Origin: an uncultured Vibrio sp.
GTDB taxonomy: Bacteria > Pseudomonadota > Gammaproteobacteria > Enterobacterales > Vibrionaceae
Assembly: GCF_947488985.1 (NCBI RefSeq)
Contig: NZ_CANLBV010000011.1
Span: forward strand, 1 to 64,000
Direction of reading: 5' to 3'
Length of the DNA: 64,000 nucleotides
The notes beneath the pieces were generated by a model that was not told the origin of the DNA, ran no database searches, and worked only from the letters and a program-made list of their open reading frames with translations. A program made the position numbers and the translations under genes. This document shows positions 39,128 to 51,491 of this stretch, piece by piece (the first letter of the stretch is position 1; the number at the start of each line of letters is the position of its first letter).

Positions 39128-40136
39128 GCTTCTCCCCCTGCCATTTGAGTCCACTTATTGCCATCCCCGCTGCAATGCCAAAGTGCTGCCAGTCGATGGG
39201 CAGCTGGCGTCTCTTGGCGACTTTGTTCTCAAACAGAGACAAAGGGTTCAATAACTCACAGCTCAACTGAAAATGGCGCTCCAACTCTTCGGTCACCATC
39301 GGCGTGCTCGCCCCCTCACCCATCAGCCAGATCCCTGAAATAGGCTGGTGCGGATTGACCGATGAATAGAGCTGCACCTGGCGCTTGAGCTTTTCGATCA
39401 AATTGACCACAAAGCGATGGCTATCCTCAGAGGTGCCAAAACTCGGCTCGATATGGCTCGGGTGTTTGATACCATGTAGCTCTTGAGTGCCAAAAGCGAT
39501 GTCTTTATAGAAGGGAACGGAACCTTGCGGGATAACCCCTAACGAGGTTTGATCAACCCCAATATCCACCAGCAACCAGTGATTCTTGTCTGGATACAGG
39601 CGATCGGCGAGCTGCCAGATATTAAGCAGCCCATGCGCCTGCGTATTGACCATTACAGGTTTAAAGCCAGCCTTAGTTAGAGCGTCGGCTCGACTATCCA
39701 CGACTTCCTTGCGAGTCGCGTACACCTGATAGCTGCTTGTCGATCCTTTGCCAAATCGTTTGTCTTCCAGCTTTACAAAATCTAAACTCAGCTCCTCGAT
39801 AGGAAACGGAGATTGATGAGCGAAGGTTTGATAGATAGAAAACTCTTTTTCTCGCTCTTCTAACTCACACTCTATTTGCAGTACCTTGCTGATCACAGTG
39901 TTATCAGGTACCGAAATGGCGACGTTACGGCTGCCAAAAGGCAGGCTTTTCCTAAGTTCTTTGAGTTTCTTAACAGTCTGCTGATACTCAAGAGTATGGT
40001 TAGCTGTAAAAATGTCGTCCGAAATCGGCAGCTCTTTGTATCCCACCAGGGCATACAACTCCCCAACGGGTTTTAGCACCACAGCTTTGATATTGTGGTG
40101 ATTTAAATCTATACCTGTAATTAATGATGAACCCAT
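39111..40136 (-). CDS. pilM: Type IV pilus assembly ATPase PilM
   Basis: 341-residue actin-like (FtsA-fold) cytoplasmic protein. Phosphate loops TGIDLNHHNIKAVVL (about 6-20) and LLVDIGVDQTSLGV (about 192-205), C-terminal GIAAGMAISGL. It binds the PilN tail and connects to the motor ATPases. First gene of pilMNOPQ, divergent from mrcA with a 151-nt gap, the arrangement usual in vibrios and pseudomonads. Confidence 0.93.
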   Translation of the reverse strand: MGSSLITGIDLNHHNIKAVVLKPVGELYALVGYKELPISDDIFTANHTLEYQQTVKKLKELRKSLPFGSRNVAISVPDNTVISKVLQIECELEEREKEFSIYQTFAHQSPFPIEELSLDFVKLEDKRFGKGSTSSYQVYATRKEVVDSRADALTKAGFKPVMVNTQAHGLLNIWQLADRLYPDKNHWLLVDIGVDQTSLGVIPQGSVPFYKDIAFGTQELHGIKHPSHIEPSFGTSEDSHRFVVNLIEKLKRQVQLYSSVNPHQPISGIWLMGEGASTPMVTEELERHFQLSCELLNPLSLFENKVAKRRQLPIDWQHFGIAAGMAISGLKWQGEKHVASN

Positions 40137-40287
40137 GTGACCTAGCTCCTGAAGTGCTGAGCATTTCGTTGATTATCTAGGGGTTGTGATTATTAGTTAA
40201 ATAAGCGTTAATAAACGAAAGCTAAATTTTTAACCTAGAGTACAAGGGTTTGCTGCTCATCAGCCTTAACTAATCAGGGATTATCCG

Positions 40288-42849
40288 GTGAAGTTCATAA
40301 AGCGATTACTCATATTTACATTGATTTGCATGATTCTTGGAGTCAGTACAATTTTCGGGGTTTATTATTACCAGAAACCCGAACTGCCTGACGTTGCCAC
40401 TTTGCGCAATGTAGAGCTGCAAACTCCGATGCAAGTCTTCAGTCAAGACGGCAAATTGATCTCTCAATTTGGTGAAAAGCGTCGTAATCCAGTCACTTAT
40501 GACGAGATTCCTCGCCACTTAGTTGAAGCTCTGATTGCCACCGAAGATAGCCGTTTCTACGACCACCCAGGCATAGATCCAATCGGCATCACCCGTGCCG
40601 CGATCGTGGTAGCTATGTCCGGATCCGCAAAACAAGGCGCGAGTACTATTACTCAGCAGCTAGCGCGTAACTTCTTCTTATCGAATGAGAAAAAGATCAT
40701 GCGTAAGATCAAAGAGATCTTCATCGCGATTCACATTGAGCAATTACTGAGTAAAGAAGAAATCATGGAACTGTATGTGAACAAGATTTTTCTTGGTCAC
40801 CGCTCGTATGGTTTCGGTGCAGCCGCACGCGTGTATTTCGGCAAAGATTTACCCGAACTGACTCTCAGTGAAATTGCGACATTGGCAGGCATGCCAAAAG
40901 CCCCTTCTACCATGAACCCTATCTACTCGGTTGAGCGTGCCACTCACCGTCGTAACGTGGTACTGCGCCGCATGCTAGACGAGCAATACATCACTCAAGC
41001 AGAGTTCGATGACGCTCGTAGCGAAGAACTTATCTCTAAATACCACGGTGCAGAAATCGAACTGAGCGCACCATATGTTGCAGAAGTTGCACGTGCTTGG
41101 ATGGTGGAACGCTACGGTGAAGAAGCTTATACATCAGGCATGAAGGTCTACACGACCGTTGATTCAAAGCTGCAAAAAGCAGCCAACCAAGCCGCGATTA
41201 AGAACCTACTTGGCTACGATGAGCGTCACGGCTACCGTGGCGCTGAAAAAGTGTTGTGGCAAACCGAGCAAACCGCTTGGGATCAACAACAAATCGTCAA
41301 GCACCTTAAATCTCAGCCGACCTACGGTGACCTTATCCCTGCGGTCGTCACTGGCGTCAGTGCTAAAAGCGCCGATGTATGGGTGAAGAACAAAGGCAAC
41401 GGTGTTATCGAGTGGCAAGGCATGAATTGGGCCCGCAAATTCCTAACCGATGATCGTCAAGGCCCTGCCCCTTCTCAAGCACAAGATATTATGGCAGTGG
41501 GTCAACAAATCTGGGTTCGCCATGACGCAATAACCGGCGAAGAAGAACCTCAAGAGGCGACAGAAGAATTAACAGAAGCGAAATCAGAAACACCAGCTAT
41601 CTGGCGACTAAGCCAAGTGCCGAATGCGAACACCGCGTTTGTTGCCATGAACCCGAACAACGGTGCGGTATTGTCGATGGTCGGTGGCTTTAACTTTGTT
41701 CACAACAAATTTAACCGTGCGACGCAATCTATTCGTCAGGTCGGCTCTGGGATCAAGCCATTTATTTACTCAGCAGCGATAGAGAAAGGGCTAACCTTAG
41801 CGTCACTGATCAACGATGCGCCGATCAACCAATGGGATAAGAGCCAAGGTACCGCATGGCGACCAAAAAACTCACCACCGACCTACGTCGGCCCTACGCG
41901 TTTACGCATTGGCTTAGCTCAATCTAAAAACGTAATGGCGGTACGTGTGCTGCGTGAGGTAGGCTTAGATGACACTCGTAATTTCCTGACTCGCTTTGGG
42001 TTTGATATTGACGAAGTCCCGCGCTCTGAAACCATCGCCTTAGGTGCTGGCAGCTTAACGCCAGTAAAGGTTGCACAAGGTTACTCTGTCTTTGCCAACG
42101 GCGGCTACTACGTTGAACCTTTCTATATCAGCCGTATTGAATCGCCATTTGGTGAGACTGAATTTGAAGCGACACCAAAAGTAGTGTGCCAACAAGACTG
42201 CCAACAGCAACTCAATATAGACCCAATGGCTAACGAGTTTGCAGAGCAAGATGTGGATGCTGAAGTACAATACGCTCCTCAAGTGATCTCTGAGCAGAAC
42301 GCCTTCCTAGTTCGTGAAATGATGTACAGCAACATCTGGGGCGGCGGTGACTGGAGTGCAGGTACAGGCTGGAATGGTACAGGTTGGCGTGCGCAGCCGT
42401 TAAAGCGTCGTGACATTGGCGGCAAAACAGGTACCACCAATGATTCGAAAGATACTTGGTACAGCGGTTACGGCCCTGGCATGGTTGCAACAGTATGGGT
42501 TGGCTTTGATAACCACAACCGTAACCTAGGTCGCACTAAAGCGAACTCGAATCTTGGTAAAAACCAGATCACGGGCGCTGAAGCGGGCGCGAAGACAGCA
42601 GAACCTGCCTGGGTAGATTTCATGGGTACAGCGTTAGCGGGTGTTCCAGCACAGCGTAAAGCGCTTCCAGAAAACATTATCCGTGTTCGTATCGACCGTG
42701 AAACGGGTTTACTGACCAACAAGTTCGATAGCTCATCGATGTTTGAGTATTTCGAGAAAGGCACCGAGCCAACCGAATACATCGCTGACCGTTTCAATGA
42801 CGATATCTATTCAACGTCATCTAATGAAGCGGGAGAAGAGCTGTTCTAG
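40288..42849 (+). CDS. mrcA: Penicillin-binding protein 1A
   Basis: Bifunctional class A PBP, 853 residues. N-terminal membrane helix (about 5-27), glycosyltransferase domain with ATEDSRFYDHPGIDPIGITRA in part (catalytic Glu about 88), OB-like insert (about 320-430), and transpeptidase with SxxK in GSGIKPFIYSAA (about 488) and KTGTT in GGKTGTTNDS (about 713). Start is GTG at 40288, with no in-frame ATG near. Divergent from pilM. Confidence 0.95.
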   Translation: MKFIKRLLIFTLICMILGVSTIFGVYYYQKPELPDVATLRNVELQTPMQVFSQDGKLISQFGEKRRNPVTYDEIPRHLVEALIATEDSRFYDHPGIDPIGITRAAIVVAMSGSAKQGASTITQQLARNFFLSNEKKIMRKIKEIFIAIHIEQLLSKEEIMELYVNKIFLGHRSYGFGAAARVYFGKDLPELTLSEIATLAGMPKAPSTMNPIYSVERATHRRNVVLRRMLDEQYITQAEFDDARSEELISKYHGAEIELSAPYVAEVARAWMVERYGEEAYTSGMKVYTTVDSKLQKAANQAAIKNLLGYDERHGYRGAEKVLWQTEQTAWDQQQIVKHLKSQPTYGDLIPAVVTGVSAKSADVWVKNKGNGVIEWQGMNWARKFLTDDRQGPAPSQAQDIMAVGQQIWVRHDAITGEEEPQEATEELTEAKSETPAIWRLSQVPNANTAFVAMNPNNGAVLSMVGGFNFVHNKFNRATQSIRQVGSGIKPFIYSAAIEKGLTLASLINDAPINQWDKSQGTAWRPKNSPPTYVGPTRLRIGLAQSKNVMAVRVLREVGLDDTRNFLTRFGFDIDEVPRSETIALGAGSLTPVKVAQGYSVFANGGYYVEPFYISRIESPFGETEFEATPKVVCQQDCQQQLNIDPMANEFAEQDVDAEVQYAPQVISEQNAFLVREMMYSNIWGGGDWSAGTGWNGTGWRAQPLKRRDIGGKTGTTNDSKDTWYSGYGPGMVATVWVGFDNHNRNLGRTKANSNLGKNQITGAEAGAKTAEPAWVDFMGTALAGVPAQRKALPENIIRVRIDRETGLLTNKFDSSSMFEYFEKGTEPTEYIADRFNDDIYSTSSNEAGEELF

Positions 42850-42866
42850 CCGATAGCCTGAATAAA

Positions 42867-42906
42867 CAAAAAAGGGTTGATATGAATGCATATCAACCCT
42901 TTTTTA
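42867..42906 (+). terminator. mrcA terminator
   Basis: 12-bp perfect stem AGGGTTGATATG / CATATCAACCCT with a 4-nt loop, A-rich 5' side and TTTTTT 3' side. Confidence 0.95.
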
Positions 42907-42924
42907 TCTCTTCCGTTGGAACTT

Positions 42925-43088
42925 TATACCAATCACAGTCAGTAAGTGATCAGAAATAGCGCAGGAAAAAAGCTTGAGAACAAGGCAGCATTTTTCGATG
43001 AGTAGTTATTCTACAATCAAAAATTCTAACGCAGTTATCGAACGTTTTAACAAGCTAGGGTGAGCAGGTATTTACTGAGATTGGTATA
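42925..43088. repeat. MITE-like Vibrionaceae repeat with TATACCAATC ends
   Basis: A 164-bp non-coding element whose ends are inverted copies: TATACCAATC-x-CAGTCAGTAA on the left, and the reverse complement of TATACCAATCTCAGTAAA on the right. The interior (for example GCGCAGGAAAAAA, CTAACGCAGTTATCG) resembles dispersed repeats that I recall from vibrios and shewanellas. It lies between the mrcA terminator and the oxyR stop, in convergent intergenic space. No ORF. No second copy is visible in the window, so repetitiveness in the genome is from memory, not shown here. Confidence 0.75.
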
Positions 43089-43111
43089 TTGCCTCGATAA
43101 GCCGAACTCAG

Positions 43112-44005
43112 TTAGACCACTTTCTCTAGCTGCGTTCGGATAGTCTCCGCCAATTGCTCGAAGCGCCCCTTTAACGGAGAGCCCGGTCGGTAAGCCACGA
43201 CAATTCGGCGTGAAGGCGTTGGGTTTACCGCAGGCACGTAGCAAACACCATCTTTTTGCTTTTCCTTCGGTACAGACAATTGAGGTAGCAAGGTAATCCC
43301 CGCGCCTGCTGCGACCATATTACGCAGTGTCTCTAAACTGGTTGCTTTAAAGCGCTCATCATCTTTGGCACCAGCGGCAAAACAAAAGCCCAATGCTTGG
43401 TCTCTTAAGCAATGGCCATCGCCCAGTGCAAGTACCGTTCGACCATTGAGCTGCAGCATATCGACACAGTCTTGCCCTGCCCATTCGTGATCGCAAGGTA
43501 CCGCAACGCTGAGTGGTTCATCATAGACATCGATCTCTTTAAACGCTGCCGTTTCATCGACCGCCGCCAAGACTAAGCAATCGAGCTTGCCATCTTCTAG
43601 CTGACTCACCAACTGATGGGTTTGAGCTTCGTGCAGGTAAAGCTCAAGCTCTGGGAAGCTCTCTTTAAGGTGAGGGACAATCTTAGGTAAGATGTAAGGA
43701 CCAACGGTTGGAATGAAACCAATGTGCATTGGCCCTGTCATCGCATCACCATGGCCGCTCGCCATATCTTTAAAGGTCTTCACCTCGTGAAGGATGCGCT
43801 TTGCTTGCTCAACCAGTTGTAAGCCCGATTCTGTAAATATCACCTTTCTTGGGCTGCGCTCGGTTAACTGCAGTCCAATTTCATCTTCCAATTTGCGTAT
43901 CTGCCCACTTAAGGTAGGCTGACTAACAAAGCACGCCTCTGCTGCTTTTCGAAAATGTTTATGCTCTGCGAGTGCCACCAAATATTCAAAGTCACGAATG
44001 TTCAC
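43112..44005 (-). CDS. oxyR: Hydrogen-peroxide regulator OxyR
   Basis: LysR-type activator, 297 residues from the GTG at 44005 (VNIRDFEYLVALAEHKHF), chosen by family opening over an ATG 96 nt upstream. HTH at about 17-40 (RKAAEACFVSQPTLSGQI in part). The two redox cysteines are conserved in GHCLRDQALGFC (about 199 and 208). It faces a peroxiredoxin-glutaredoxin gene with a matching operator between them. Confidence 0.94.
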   Translation of the reverse strand: MNIRDFEYLVALAEHKHFRKAAEACFVSQPTLSGQIRKLEDEIGLQLTERSPRKVIFTESGLQLVEQAKRILHEVKTFKDMASGHGDAMTGPMHIGFIPTVGPYILPKIVPHLKESFPELELYLHEAQTHQLVSQLEDGKLDCLVLAAVDETAAFKEIDVYDEPLSVAVPCDHEWAGQDCVDMLQLNGRTVLALGDGHCLRDQALGFCFAAGAKDDERFKATSLETLRNMVAAGAGITLLPQLSVPKEKQKDGVCYVPAVNPTPSRRIVVAYRPGSPLKGRFEQLAETIRTQLEKVV

Positions 44006-44077
44006 GATCAGTCTCTTACCTCTGGTTTTAAGAAGAACAAGGGGTTCATTGGGGCATTTAAAAACAAAATGCCATTG

Positions 44078-44114
44078 ATAGAGTTTGCCTATCAAAACCA
44101 TAACATTAAACGAT
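44078..44114. promoter_or_regulatory. Candidate OxyR operator
   Basis: ATAG-N7-CTAT at 44078-44092 is an exact palindromic half of the OxyR consensus. After exactly 7 nt comes ATAA-N7-CGAT (44100-44114), two changes from the second half. This ATAG-N7-CTAT-N7-ATAG-N7-CTAT spacing is the OxyR tetramer pattern. It lies between divergent oxyR and the peroxiredoxin gene and can serve both. Confidence 0.7.
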
Positions 44115-44228
44115 TGGAGCTATCAAAGAATTTGTCGAATAATGAGCTCAACAAAACGAAACAGAGAAAAGAAATACGTTAAGCTCTAAATCGAAAAAAA
44201 AATAAAAAGACTATTTAAGGAAATCAAT

Positions 44229-44957
44229 ATGTTTGCATCTAAAGAAGGTCAGTCAATCCCTCAAGTCACATTCCCAACACGCCAAGGTGATGCATGGGTT
44301 AACGTAACGACTGAAGAGCTATTCAAAGACAAAACCGTTATCGTATTCAGCCTACCAGGTGCGTTTACGCCAACGTGTTCTTCAAGTCATCTACCTCGTT
44401 ACAACGAACTATACTCAGTATTCAAAGACAATGGTGTGGATGACATCCTGTGTGTTTCCGTTAACGACACCTTCGTTATGAACGCTTGGAAAGCAGACCA
44501 AGAAGCGGAAAACATCACATTCATCCCAGATGGTAACGGTGACTTCACCGACGGCATGGGTATGCTAGTTGAGAAAAACGACATCGGCTTCGGCAAACGT
44601 TCATGGCGCTACAGCATGCTGGTTAAAAACGGCGTGGTAGAAAAAATGTTCATCGAAGAAGACGTACCCGGCGACCCGTTCAATGTGTCTGACGCAGACA
44701 CTATGCTTAACTACGTTGCACCTGAGCACAAAGAGCAGCAGTCAATTACGGTATTCACTAAGCCTGGTTGCCCTTTCTGCATGAAAGCAAAACAAAACCT
44801 AATCGACAAAGGTCTCAACTACGAAGAAGTGGTTCTAGGTAAAGATGCAACCACAGTAAGCTTACGTGCTATCTCTGGTCGCTCAACGGTTCCTCAAGTC
44901 TTCATCGGTGGTAAACACATAGGTGGCAGCGAAGAGCTCGAAACGTTCCTAGGCTAA
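44229..44957 (+). CDS. Peroxiredoxin-glutaredoxin fusion (hybrid Prx5)
   Basis: 242 residues. The N-terminal peroxiredoxin-5 domain (about 1-160) has the peroxidatic Cys in [14 protein letters not shown] (about 49). The C-terminal glutaredoxin domain (about 170-242) has the CPFC site (about 182-185) and the [17 protein letters not shown]-binding loop. The fused protein reduces peroxides directly with glutathione. AAGGAAATCAAT ribosome-binding site. Position opposite oxyR and the operator between them imply peroxide induction. Confidence 0.95.
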   Translation: MFASKEGQSIPQVTFPTRQGDAWVNVTTEELFKDKTVIVFSLPGAFTPTCSSSHLPRYNELYSVFKDNGVDDILCVSVNDTFVMNAWKADQEAENITFIPDGNGDFTDGMGMLVEKNDIGFGKRSWRYSMLVKNGVVEKMFIEEDVPGDPFNVSDADTMLNYVAPEHKEQQSITVFTKPGCPFCMKAKQNLIDKGLNYEEVVLGKDATTVSLRAISGRSTVPQVFIGGKHIGGSEELETFLG

Positions 44958-44994
44958 TCACGCATCTAGGTTAAACGGTTAGTAGTAAAAAACG

Positions 44995-45023
44995 AAAAAG
45001 GAAAGCCATTGGCTTTCCTTTTT
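44995..45023. terminator. Terminator between convergent peroxiredoxin and Rid genes
   Basis: AAAAAGGAAAGCC / GGCTTTCCTTTTT with a 3-nt loop, functional in both directions. Confidence 0.92.
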
Positions 45024-45043
45024 GCATTTTACTAACCCAGTCA

Positions 45044-45391
45044 TCACTTCTCAGCGGCAATCACAGAGATTTCAACAAGTAGCGCTTCGCGAGCCATATC
45101 GCCAGTCACACATGCGCGAGCTGGAGCATGACCTTCTGGTACCCATGCATCCCAAACTGCGTTCATTTCTTGGAAGTCTTTCATGTCTTTCAAGTAAATC
45201 GTTGCTGACAACATGTGCTCTTTGTCGCTGCCTGCTTGCTCAAGTAGCACTTCTACTTTATCTAGCATGGTCTGAGTTTGTTCAGTGATGTCTTTCGTTG
45301 CATCAGCACACACTTGGCCACATAGGTAGATAGTACCGTTGTGTTTAACAATACGGCTCATGCGTTGCTTGGTTTCTTGGCGCTCAATCAT
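45044..45391 (-). CDS. RidA/YjgF/YoaB family protein
   Basis: 115-residue trimeric chorismate-mutase-like protein. The [10 protein letters not shown] (about 22-31), [17 protein letters not shown] and [19 protein letters not shown] (about 91-109) stretches are the Rid signature; the arginine of ARACV is the imine-contact residue of active RidA. The length is a little short for RidA (about 128) and close to the YoaB subgroup. Likely deaminates reactive imines; substrate not known. Confidence 0.85.
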   Translation of the reverse strand: MIERQETKQRMSRIVKHNGTIYLCGQVCADATKDITEQTQTMLDKVEVLLEQAGSDKEHMLSATIYLKDMKDFQEMNAVWDAWVPEGHAPARACVTGDMAREALLVEISVIAAEK

Positions 45392-45478
45392 CGATCTTCT
45401 CTCTCTGTGTCACCGTGATCCAACATCTTGTGACGTGGTATTATCAGGGCAATAAGCATAACGCGAATCAAGCCCAAG

Positions 45479-45727
45479 ATGACATGTCTTCATTGCAATA
45501 AAAATGAAAAAATCTTCAACAAACTCGGTCGCTGCCAACGGTGTATGAATCAGCTCATGGTGCTGTCGATCTTGAGTTGGGGAGCATGGTGGTTATTTTT
45601 CCGAGAAGATCCGAAGAGCATCAATGCCATCGCTTTAATGATGGCGGCTTTCGCGTTCAGTGGCTTGCTATCGCTGCATTGGGTAATGAAGTTTGTGGTG
45701 CTGCCTTTAAGGAATAAAAAGCGTTAG
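45479..45727 (+). CDS. DUF3624-like small membrane protein
   Basis: 82 residues. Four Cys in two CxxC pairs (CLHC and CQRC, about residues 3-6 and 19-22) resemble a small metal site, followed by two hydrophobic helices (about 26-42 and 47-72) and a basic end. This layout is that of DUF3624 proteins of vibrios. No function known. Start ATG at 45479 follows AAGCCCAAG, which is a weak ribosome-binding site. Divergent from the Rid gene. Confidence 0.7.
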   Translation: MTCLHCNKNEKIFNKLGRCQRCMNQLMVLSILSWGAWWLFFREDPKSINAIALMMAAFAFSGLLSLHWVMKFVVLPLRNKKR

Positions 45728-45822
45728 CTGGGGAGTTTGTTGGATAAGCGAGAATGGTTCAATACATCAAGCGTTCATCGTAATTATCGAGCTATGATTA
45801 TTTGCCAAACAGCTGATAGAAA

Positions 45823-45853
45823 AAAGCCCCAGAACCAATCGATTCTAGGGCTT
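45823..45853. terminator. Terminator shared by the DUF3624 and argH genes
   Basis: AAAGCCC-x-AGAA pairs with TTCT-x-GGGCTTT with one mismatch. T-rich on the minus strand (TTTTTTC) and TTTCTT on plus. It lies between convergent genes. Confidence 0.8.
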
Positions 45854-45969
45854 TCTTAGAAAATTCTAAGAAAAAGCAGTGGTACTTTAATAGACCAGGC
45901 TTTTCTTAATTTGTTCCCCAAAAAGGTCAGATTTTTGATCTTTTTTTTAGGGACTATAAAATCAATGCC

Positions 45970-48087
<2,118 letters not shown>

Positions 48088-48122
48088 AAAGCCCATTCAA
48101 TCATCAAGAGTAAATGGGCTTT
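48088..48122 (-). terminator. argG terminator
   Basis: AAAGCCCATT pairs with AATGGGCTTT around a loop of about 15 nt; minus strand continues TTTTGC. It sits 70 nt after the argG stop. Confidence 0.85.
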
Positions 48123-48191
48123 GCATAATAATGTCTGTTTACTGACCTTCAATTTTTCATCAAAGGCTAGCTCACTAACTCATTGTTAGGA

Positions 48192-49403
48192 TTACTTTTG
48201 GCTATTTAGCGCACGGATACGGCTTGATAGTGAGTAAAGGCGGATGAAGCCTTCAGCGTGGCTTTGGTCGTAAACCTCATCTTCACCAAAAGTAGCAAAC
48301 TCTTCAGAGTATAGGCTGTTGTCAGAACGCTTCTGAGTTACCGTTGCATGACCTTTGTAAAGCTTGATAACCACTTCACCATTCACGTCTTGTGCTAGTT
48401 CTTCTGTCGCTGCAAGGATTGACTTACATAGCGGAGTGAACCAACGACCATCGTACACAAGGTGAGAAGCTTTAACACCTAGCTCTTCACGGAATTCGAA
48501 TGCAGCTTTATCTAGAACCAGCTGCTCTACTGCACGCAGTGCTTCCATCATGATTGTGCCACCCGGAGTTTCGTAACAACCACGAGACTTCATACCAACA
48601 AGACGGTTCTCTACGATATCGATACGACCAACACCGTGCTTAGCACCCTTCTCATTGAGGTAAACCAGTGCGTTGTATGGCGTCATTATTTCACCATCAA
48701 CCGCTACCACTTCGCCTTTTTCAACTTTAAGCGTTACTGTTTCAGATTCGTTTGGTGCTTGCTCTGGGTCTACAGTCCAAGCCCAGCAATCTTCGTTAGG
48801 CGCATTCCACGTATCTTCTAGAACACCACCTTCTGTAGAGATGTGCCATGCGTTTGCGTCACGCGAGTAAATCTTAGTAAGAGAAGCAGTACAAGGAATG
48901 TTACGCTCTGCTAGGTAATCTAAACACTCTTCACGGCTCACTAGATCCCACTCACGCCATGGTGCAATGACGTGTAGGTCTGGTGCAAGCGCTGCAAATG
49001 CGCCTTCAAAACGAACTTGGTCATTGCCTTTACCTGTACAGCCGTGACATAGAGCATCTGCGCCAACTTTACGTGCGACTTCTACTTGTGCTTTCGCAAT
49101 GATTGGACGCGCCATCGACGTACCCAGTAGGTATTTACCTTCGTAGTAAGCGCCCGTTTTTAGCGTTGGGTAGATGTAGTCAGCCACCATCTCTTCTTTA
49201 AGGTCGGCGATGTAACATTCCGATGCACCAGACGCTTTTGCTTTCTCTTCGATACCGATCAGCTCTTCGTCGCCTTGGCCCACATCCGCAACAAACGCAA
49301 CCACTTCACAGTCGTAGTTCTCTTTCAACCATGGAATGATCACTGATGTGTCTAGACCGCCAGAGTAGGCTACTACAACTTTCTTTACGTTAACTTTGCT
49401 CAT
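48192..49403 (-). CDS. argG: Argininosuccinate synthase
   Basis: ATP-dependent joining of citrulline and aspartate. The ATG at 49403 ([20 protein letters not shown]) has AGGAGAAAGAAA upstream and is preferred to an ATG 54 nt upstream; 403 residues (type I, usual about 404). The ATP loop [10 protein letters not shown] (about 12-21) and [14 protein letters not shown] (about 117-130) are clear. Third gene of argCBG. Confidence 0.96.
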   Translation of the reverse strand: MSKVNVKKVVVAYSGGLDTSVIIPWLKENYDCEVVAFVADVGQGDEELIGIEEKAKASGASECYIADLKEEMVADYIYPTLKTGAYYEGKYLLGTSMARPIIAKAQVEVARKVGADALCHGCTGKGNDQVRFEGAFAALAPDLHVIAPWREWDLVSREECLDYLAERNIPCTASLTKIYSRDANAWHISTEGGVLEDTWNAPNEDCWAWTVDPEQAPNESETVTLKVEKGEVVAVDGEIMTPYNALVYLNEKGAKHGVGRIDIVENRLVGMKSRGCYETPGGTIMMEALRAVEQLVLDKAAFEFREELGVKASHLVYDGRWFTPLCKSILAATEELAQDVNGEVVIKLYKGHATVTQKRSDNSLYSEEFATFGEDEVYDQSHAEGFIRLYSLSSRIRALNSQK

Positions 49404-49533
49404 TTTCTTTCTCCTAGTTTCCATACTGCACATGGCGGTCAGCGTTGGAAATGACATTAATTATGTATTTGCTAAAAATAGTGATGCTAAATTTGTTTGT
49501 CTAAATTCTTTAAGCAGTGACTCATGGTGAGCC

Positions 49534-50322
49534 CTACTGAGGTAAAAACTGTGTTCCTATGCTTTTACCGGCAAAAAGTTGTGTCAGCTTTTCTGGGTAT
49601 CGCCAAGTCGCTACTTCGATTGGTCGACCGAGATCATTGGCGGCTTCGAGTGCGGCTTGAACCTTAACGATCATACCGTCGGTAATCACTTGACCAGCGA
49701 TAAGATCATCAGCTTGTTGTTGATTAAGACTTGGAATGAGATGACCTTTGCCATCCAACACACCGCTCACATCAGAGAGCAGCACCAGTTCAGCGTCCAG
49801 CGCGCCTGCCACAGCCACCGCGGCTTGGTCAGCATTGACGTTCATAAGTTGACCTTGCGCCGTTAAGCCAATCGAGCTGATGATTGGCACTGCGCCAGTA
49901 TTGAGAATCGCTTGCAGAACGTTGGAATTACCCGGCTCCGCTTTGCCCACTGCACCCAGTTCAGGGTTGAGTTCACTCACTTTACACAAGCCACCGTCCG
50001 CCAGGCTCAAACCAACCGCGTTGAGACCGCTTTTAATCGCCTGACCTTGCAGTAATTTGTTGGCCGTACCCGCAAGTGCGCCAGCGATCACTGGGATCTG
50101 ATCGTATGGAGTAACACGTAGTCCGTCTTTCTTAACCGTTTCGAGGTTCAACTTATTCATCAAATCATCAACCAAGTACCCGCCACCGTGAACAATCACG
50201 ATTGGGCGTTGTACCTGTTGCTGATACGTTGAAATCGCACCAAATAGTTGACTCAGCGTGTCTTGACACGATAGCGCAGCGCCGCCTAACTTGATGATTA
50301 ATGGTTGATTATTAAGGCTCAT
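49534..50322 (-). CDS. argB: Acetylglutamate kinase
   Basis: Second step of arginine synthesis. The ATG at 50322 ([17 protein letters not shown]) follows GGGGAGCGAGAA and gives 262 residues (E. coli 258); a longer frame begins 60 nt earlier but overlaps argC. Amino-acid kinase loops KLGGAAL (about 11-17), [12 protein letters not shown] (about 43-54) and [12 protein letters not shown] (about 158-169). 11 nt separate it from the argC stop. Confidence 0.94.
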   Translation of the reverse strand: MSLNNQPLIIKLGGAALSCQDTLSQLFGAISTYQQQVQRPIVIVHGGGYLVDDLMNKLNLETVKKDGLRVTPYDQIPVIAGALAGTANKLLQGQAIKSGLNAVGLSLADGGLCKVSELNPELGAVGKAEPGNSNVLQAILNTGAVPIISSIGLTAQGQLMNVNADQAAVAVAGALDAELVLLSDVSGVLDGKGHLIPSLNQQQADDLIAGQVITDGMIVKVQAALEAANDLGRPIEVATWRYPEKLTQLFAGKSIGTQFLPQ

Positions 50323-50333
50323 TTCTCGCTCCC

Positions 50334-51338
50334 CTACACTAACGCAGTTAATGGTGCAAAACCATAGCGTACGTTTAAACACTGCATCGCTTGGCTAGAT
50401 GCACCCTTTAATAAGTTATCAATCGCTGAAACAACAATGATGTGCTGACCTTGAACCTTCCAACCTAAATCGCAGAAAGGTGTCTGTTCGACATCCTGAA
50501 TTCTTGGCAGTGTCTCTTTGAGTAGTCTCACGGCTGGCTTGCCTTGATAAGCTTGCTCAAAGGCGTCTTGTATCTGTTGTTCTGTTACGCCGTCAGCCAG
50601 CTTCATTGTGATGGTCGCCAAAATGCCACGCTTAAAGTTGCCAAGGTGCGGCGTGAAAATCACATCACAGCCTAAGTGTGCCGCGATTTCCGGTTGATGA
50701 CGGTGATTAAAGACACCATAAGCCTGTAAGCTCACCTCACAAAAGCTGTTGACCATCGTCGCTTTACGACCGGCCCCCGTGACACCACTGGTTGCGTTGA
50801 TCACTGGCCATTGATTGTCATCAAGTAACTGTGCTTCAACTAAAGGCTTAATCGCCAGTTGTGATGCAGTTGGGTAACACCCCGCGACAGCGACCAATTG
50901 AGCTTGTTTGATGTCTTGCTCATTCCACTCGGCTAAACCGTAAGCGGCCTTATCTAGCCATTGTTCGTGTTGATGCTCAAAACCGTAGAATTCTTGATAG
51001 AAGTTTTCACCCTTAACTCGAAATGCACCCGATAGGTCGAACACTTGGCAACAGTTCTCAAGAAAGATTGGCGCAAGATCATGGCTGACCTCGTGTGCTG
51101 TTGCTAGAAAAATCACATCAGACTGTTTCGCCACTTCTTCTGGATTTATTAGCGGTTGCACCGGCATATCAATCAAGCCAGCTAGCTTGCCATGCAGCGC
51201 GGCAATCGGTTTACCTGCGTCGACACTATTGGCTGAAACATATAAACCTGATAGCGTGAGCTCTGGGTGTTTGTTTATCATGAGAGCCAATTCAGCCCCT
51301 GTATAGCCGCTTGCGCCAATGATCGTGGTTTTCAACAT
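50334..51338 (-). CDS. argC: N-acetyl-gamma-glutamyl-phosphate reductase
   Basis: NADPH-dependent third step. 334 residues. Rossmann loop [13 protein letters not shown] (about 8-20), nucleophile Cys in [13 protein letters not shown] (about 153), and the His in [10 protein letters not shown] (about 219). First gene of the minus-strand argCBG operon, divergent from argE. ATG with TCAGGAATG upstream. Confidence 0.96.
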   Translation of the reverse strand: MLKTTIIGASGYTGAELALMINKHPELTLSGLYVSANSVDAGKPIAALHGKLAGLIDMPVQPLINPEEVAKQSDVIFLATAHEVSHDLAPIFLENCCQVFDLSGAFRVKGENFYQEFYGFEHQHEQWLDKAAYGLAEWNEQDIKQAQLVAVAGCYPTASQLAIKPLVEAQLLDDNQWPVINATSGVTGAGRKATMVNSFCEVSLQAYGVFNHRHQPEIAAHLGCDVIFTPHLGNFKRGILATITMKLADGVTEQQIQDAFEQAYQGKPAVRLLKETLPRIQDVEQTPFCDLGWKVQGQHIIVVSAIDNLLKGASSQAMQCLNVRYGFAPLTALV

Positions 51339-51491
51339 CTCAACACATCCATTCCTGAGGTAAGTTACATTTCAAATTTGACTATTCATACTTAATTTTT
51401 AGCTTTATTTGATTTGTTATGCATTAAATATGATTTAATATGTGTTTTACCGACTTATGGTTTTCCTGTCAATAGTAGAAGTGAAGTTATT
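51339..51491. promoter_or_regulatory. argC-argE divergent promoter region, probable ArgR sites
   Basis: 153 bp separating divergent argC and argE, the location of ArgR operators in enterics. It is A/T rich. TATGCATTAAATATGATT (51418-51435) and a partly overlapping TATGATT (51429-51435) resemble the left half of the 18-bp ARG box, and ACTATTCATA (51381-51390) the right half. No single full-length box is strong, so the site positions are uncertain while the regulation is expected. Confidence 0.45.

Noticed and set aside
51373-51390. ARG box near argC
   Set aside because: Only the right half ATTCATA matches; the left half fails most positions, so it is reported only as part of a region, not as a site.
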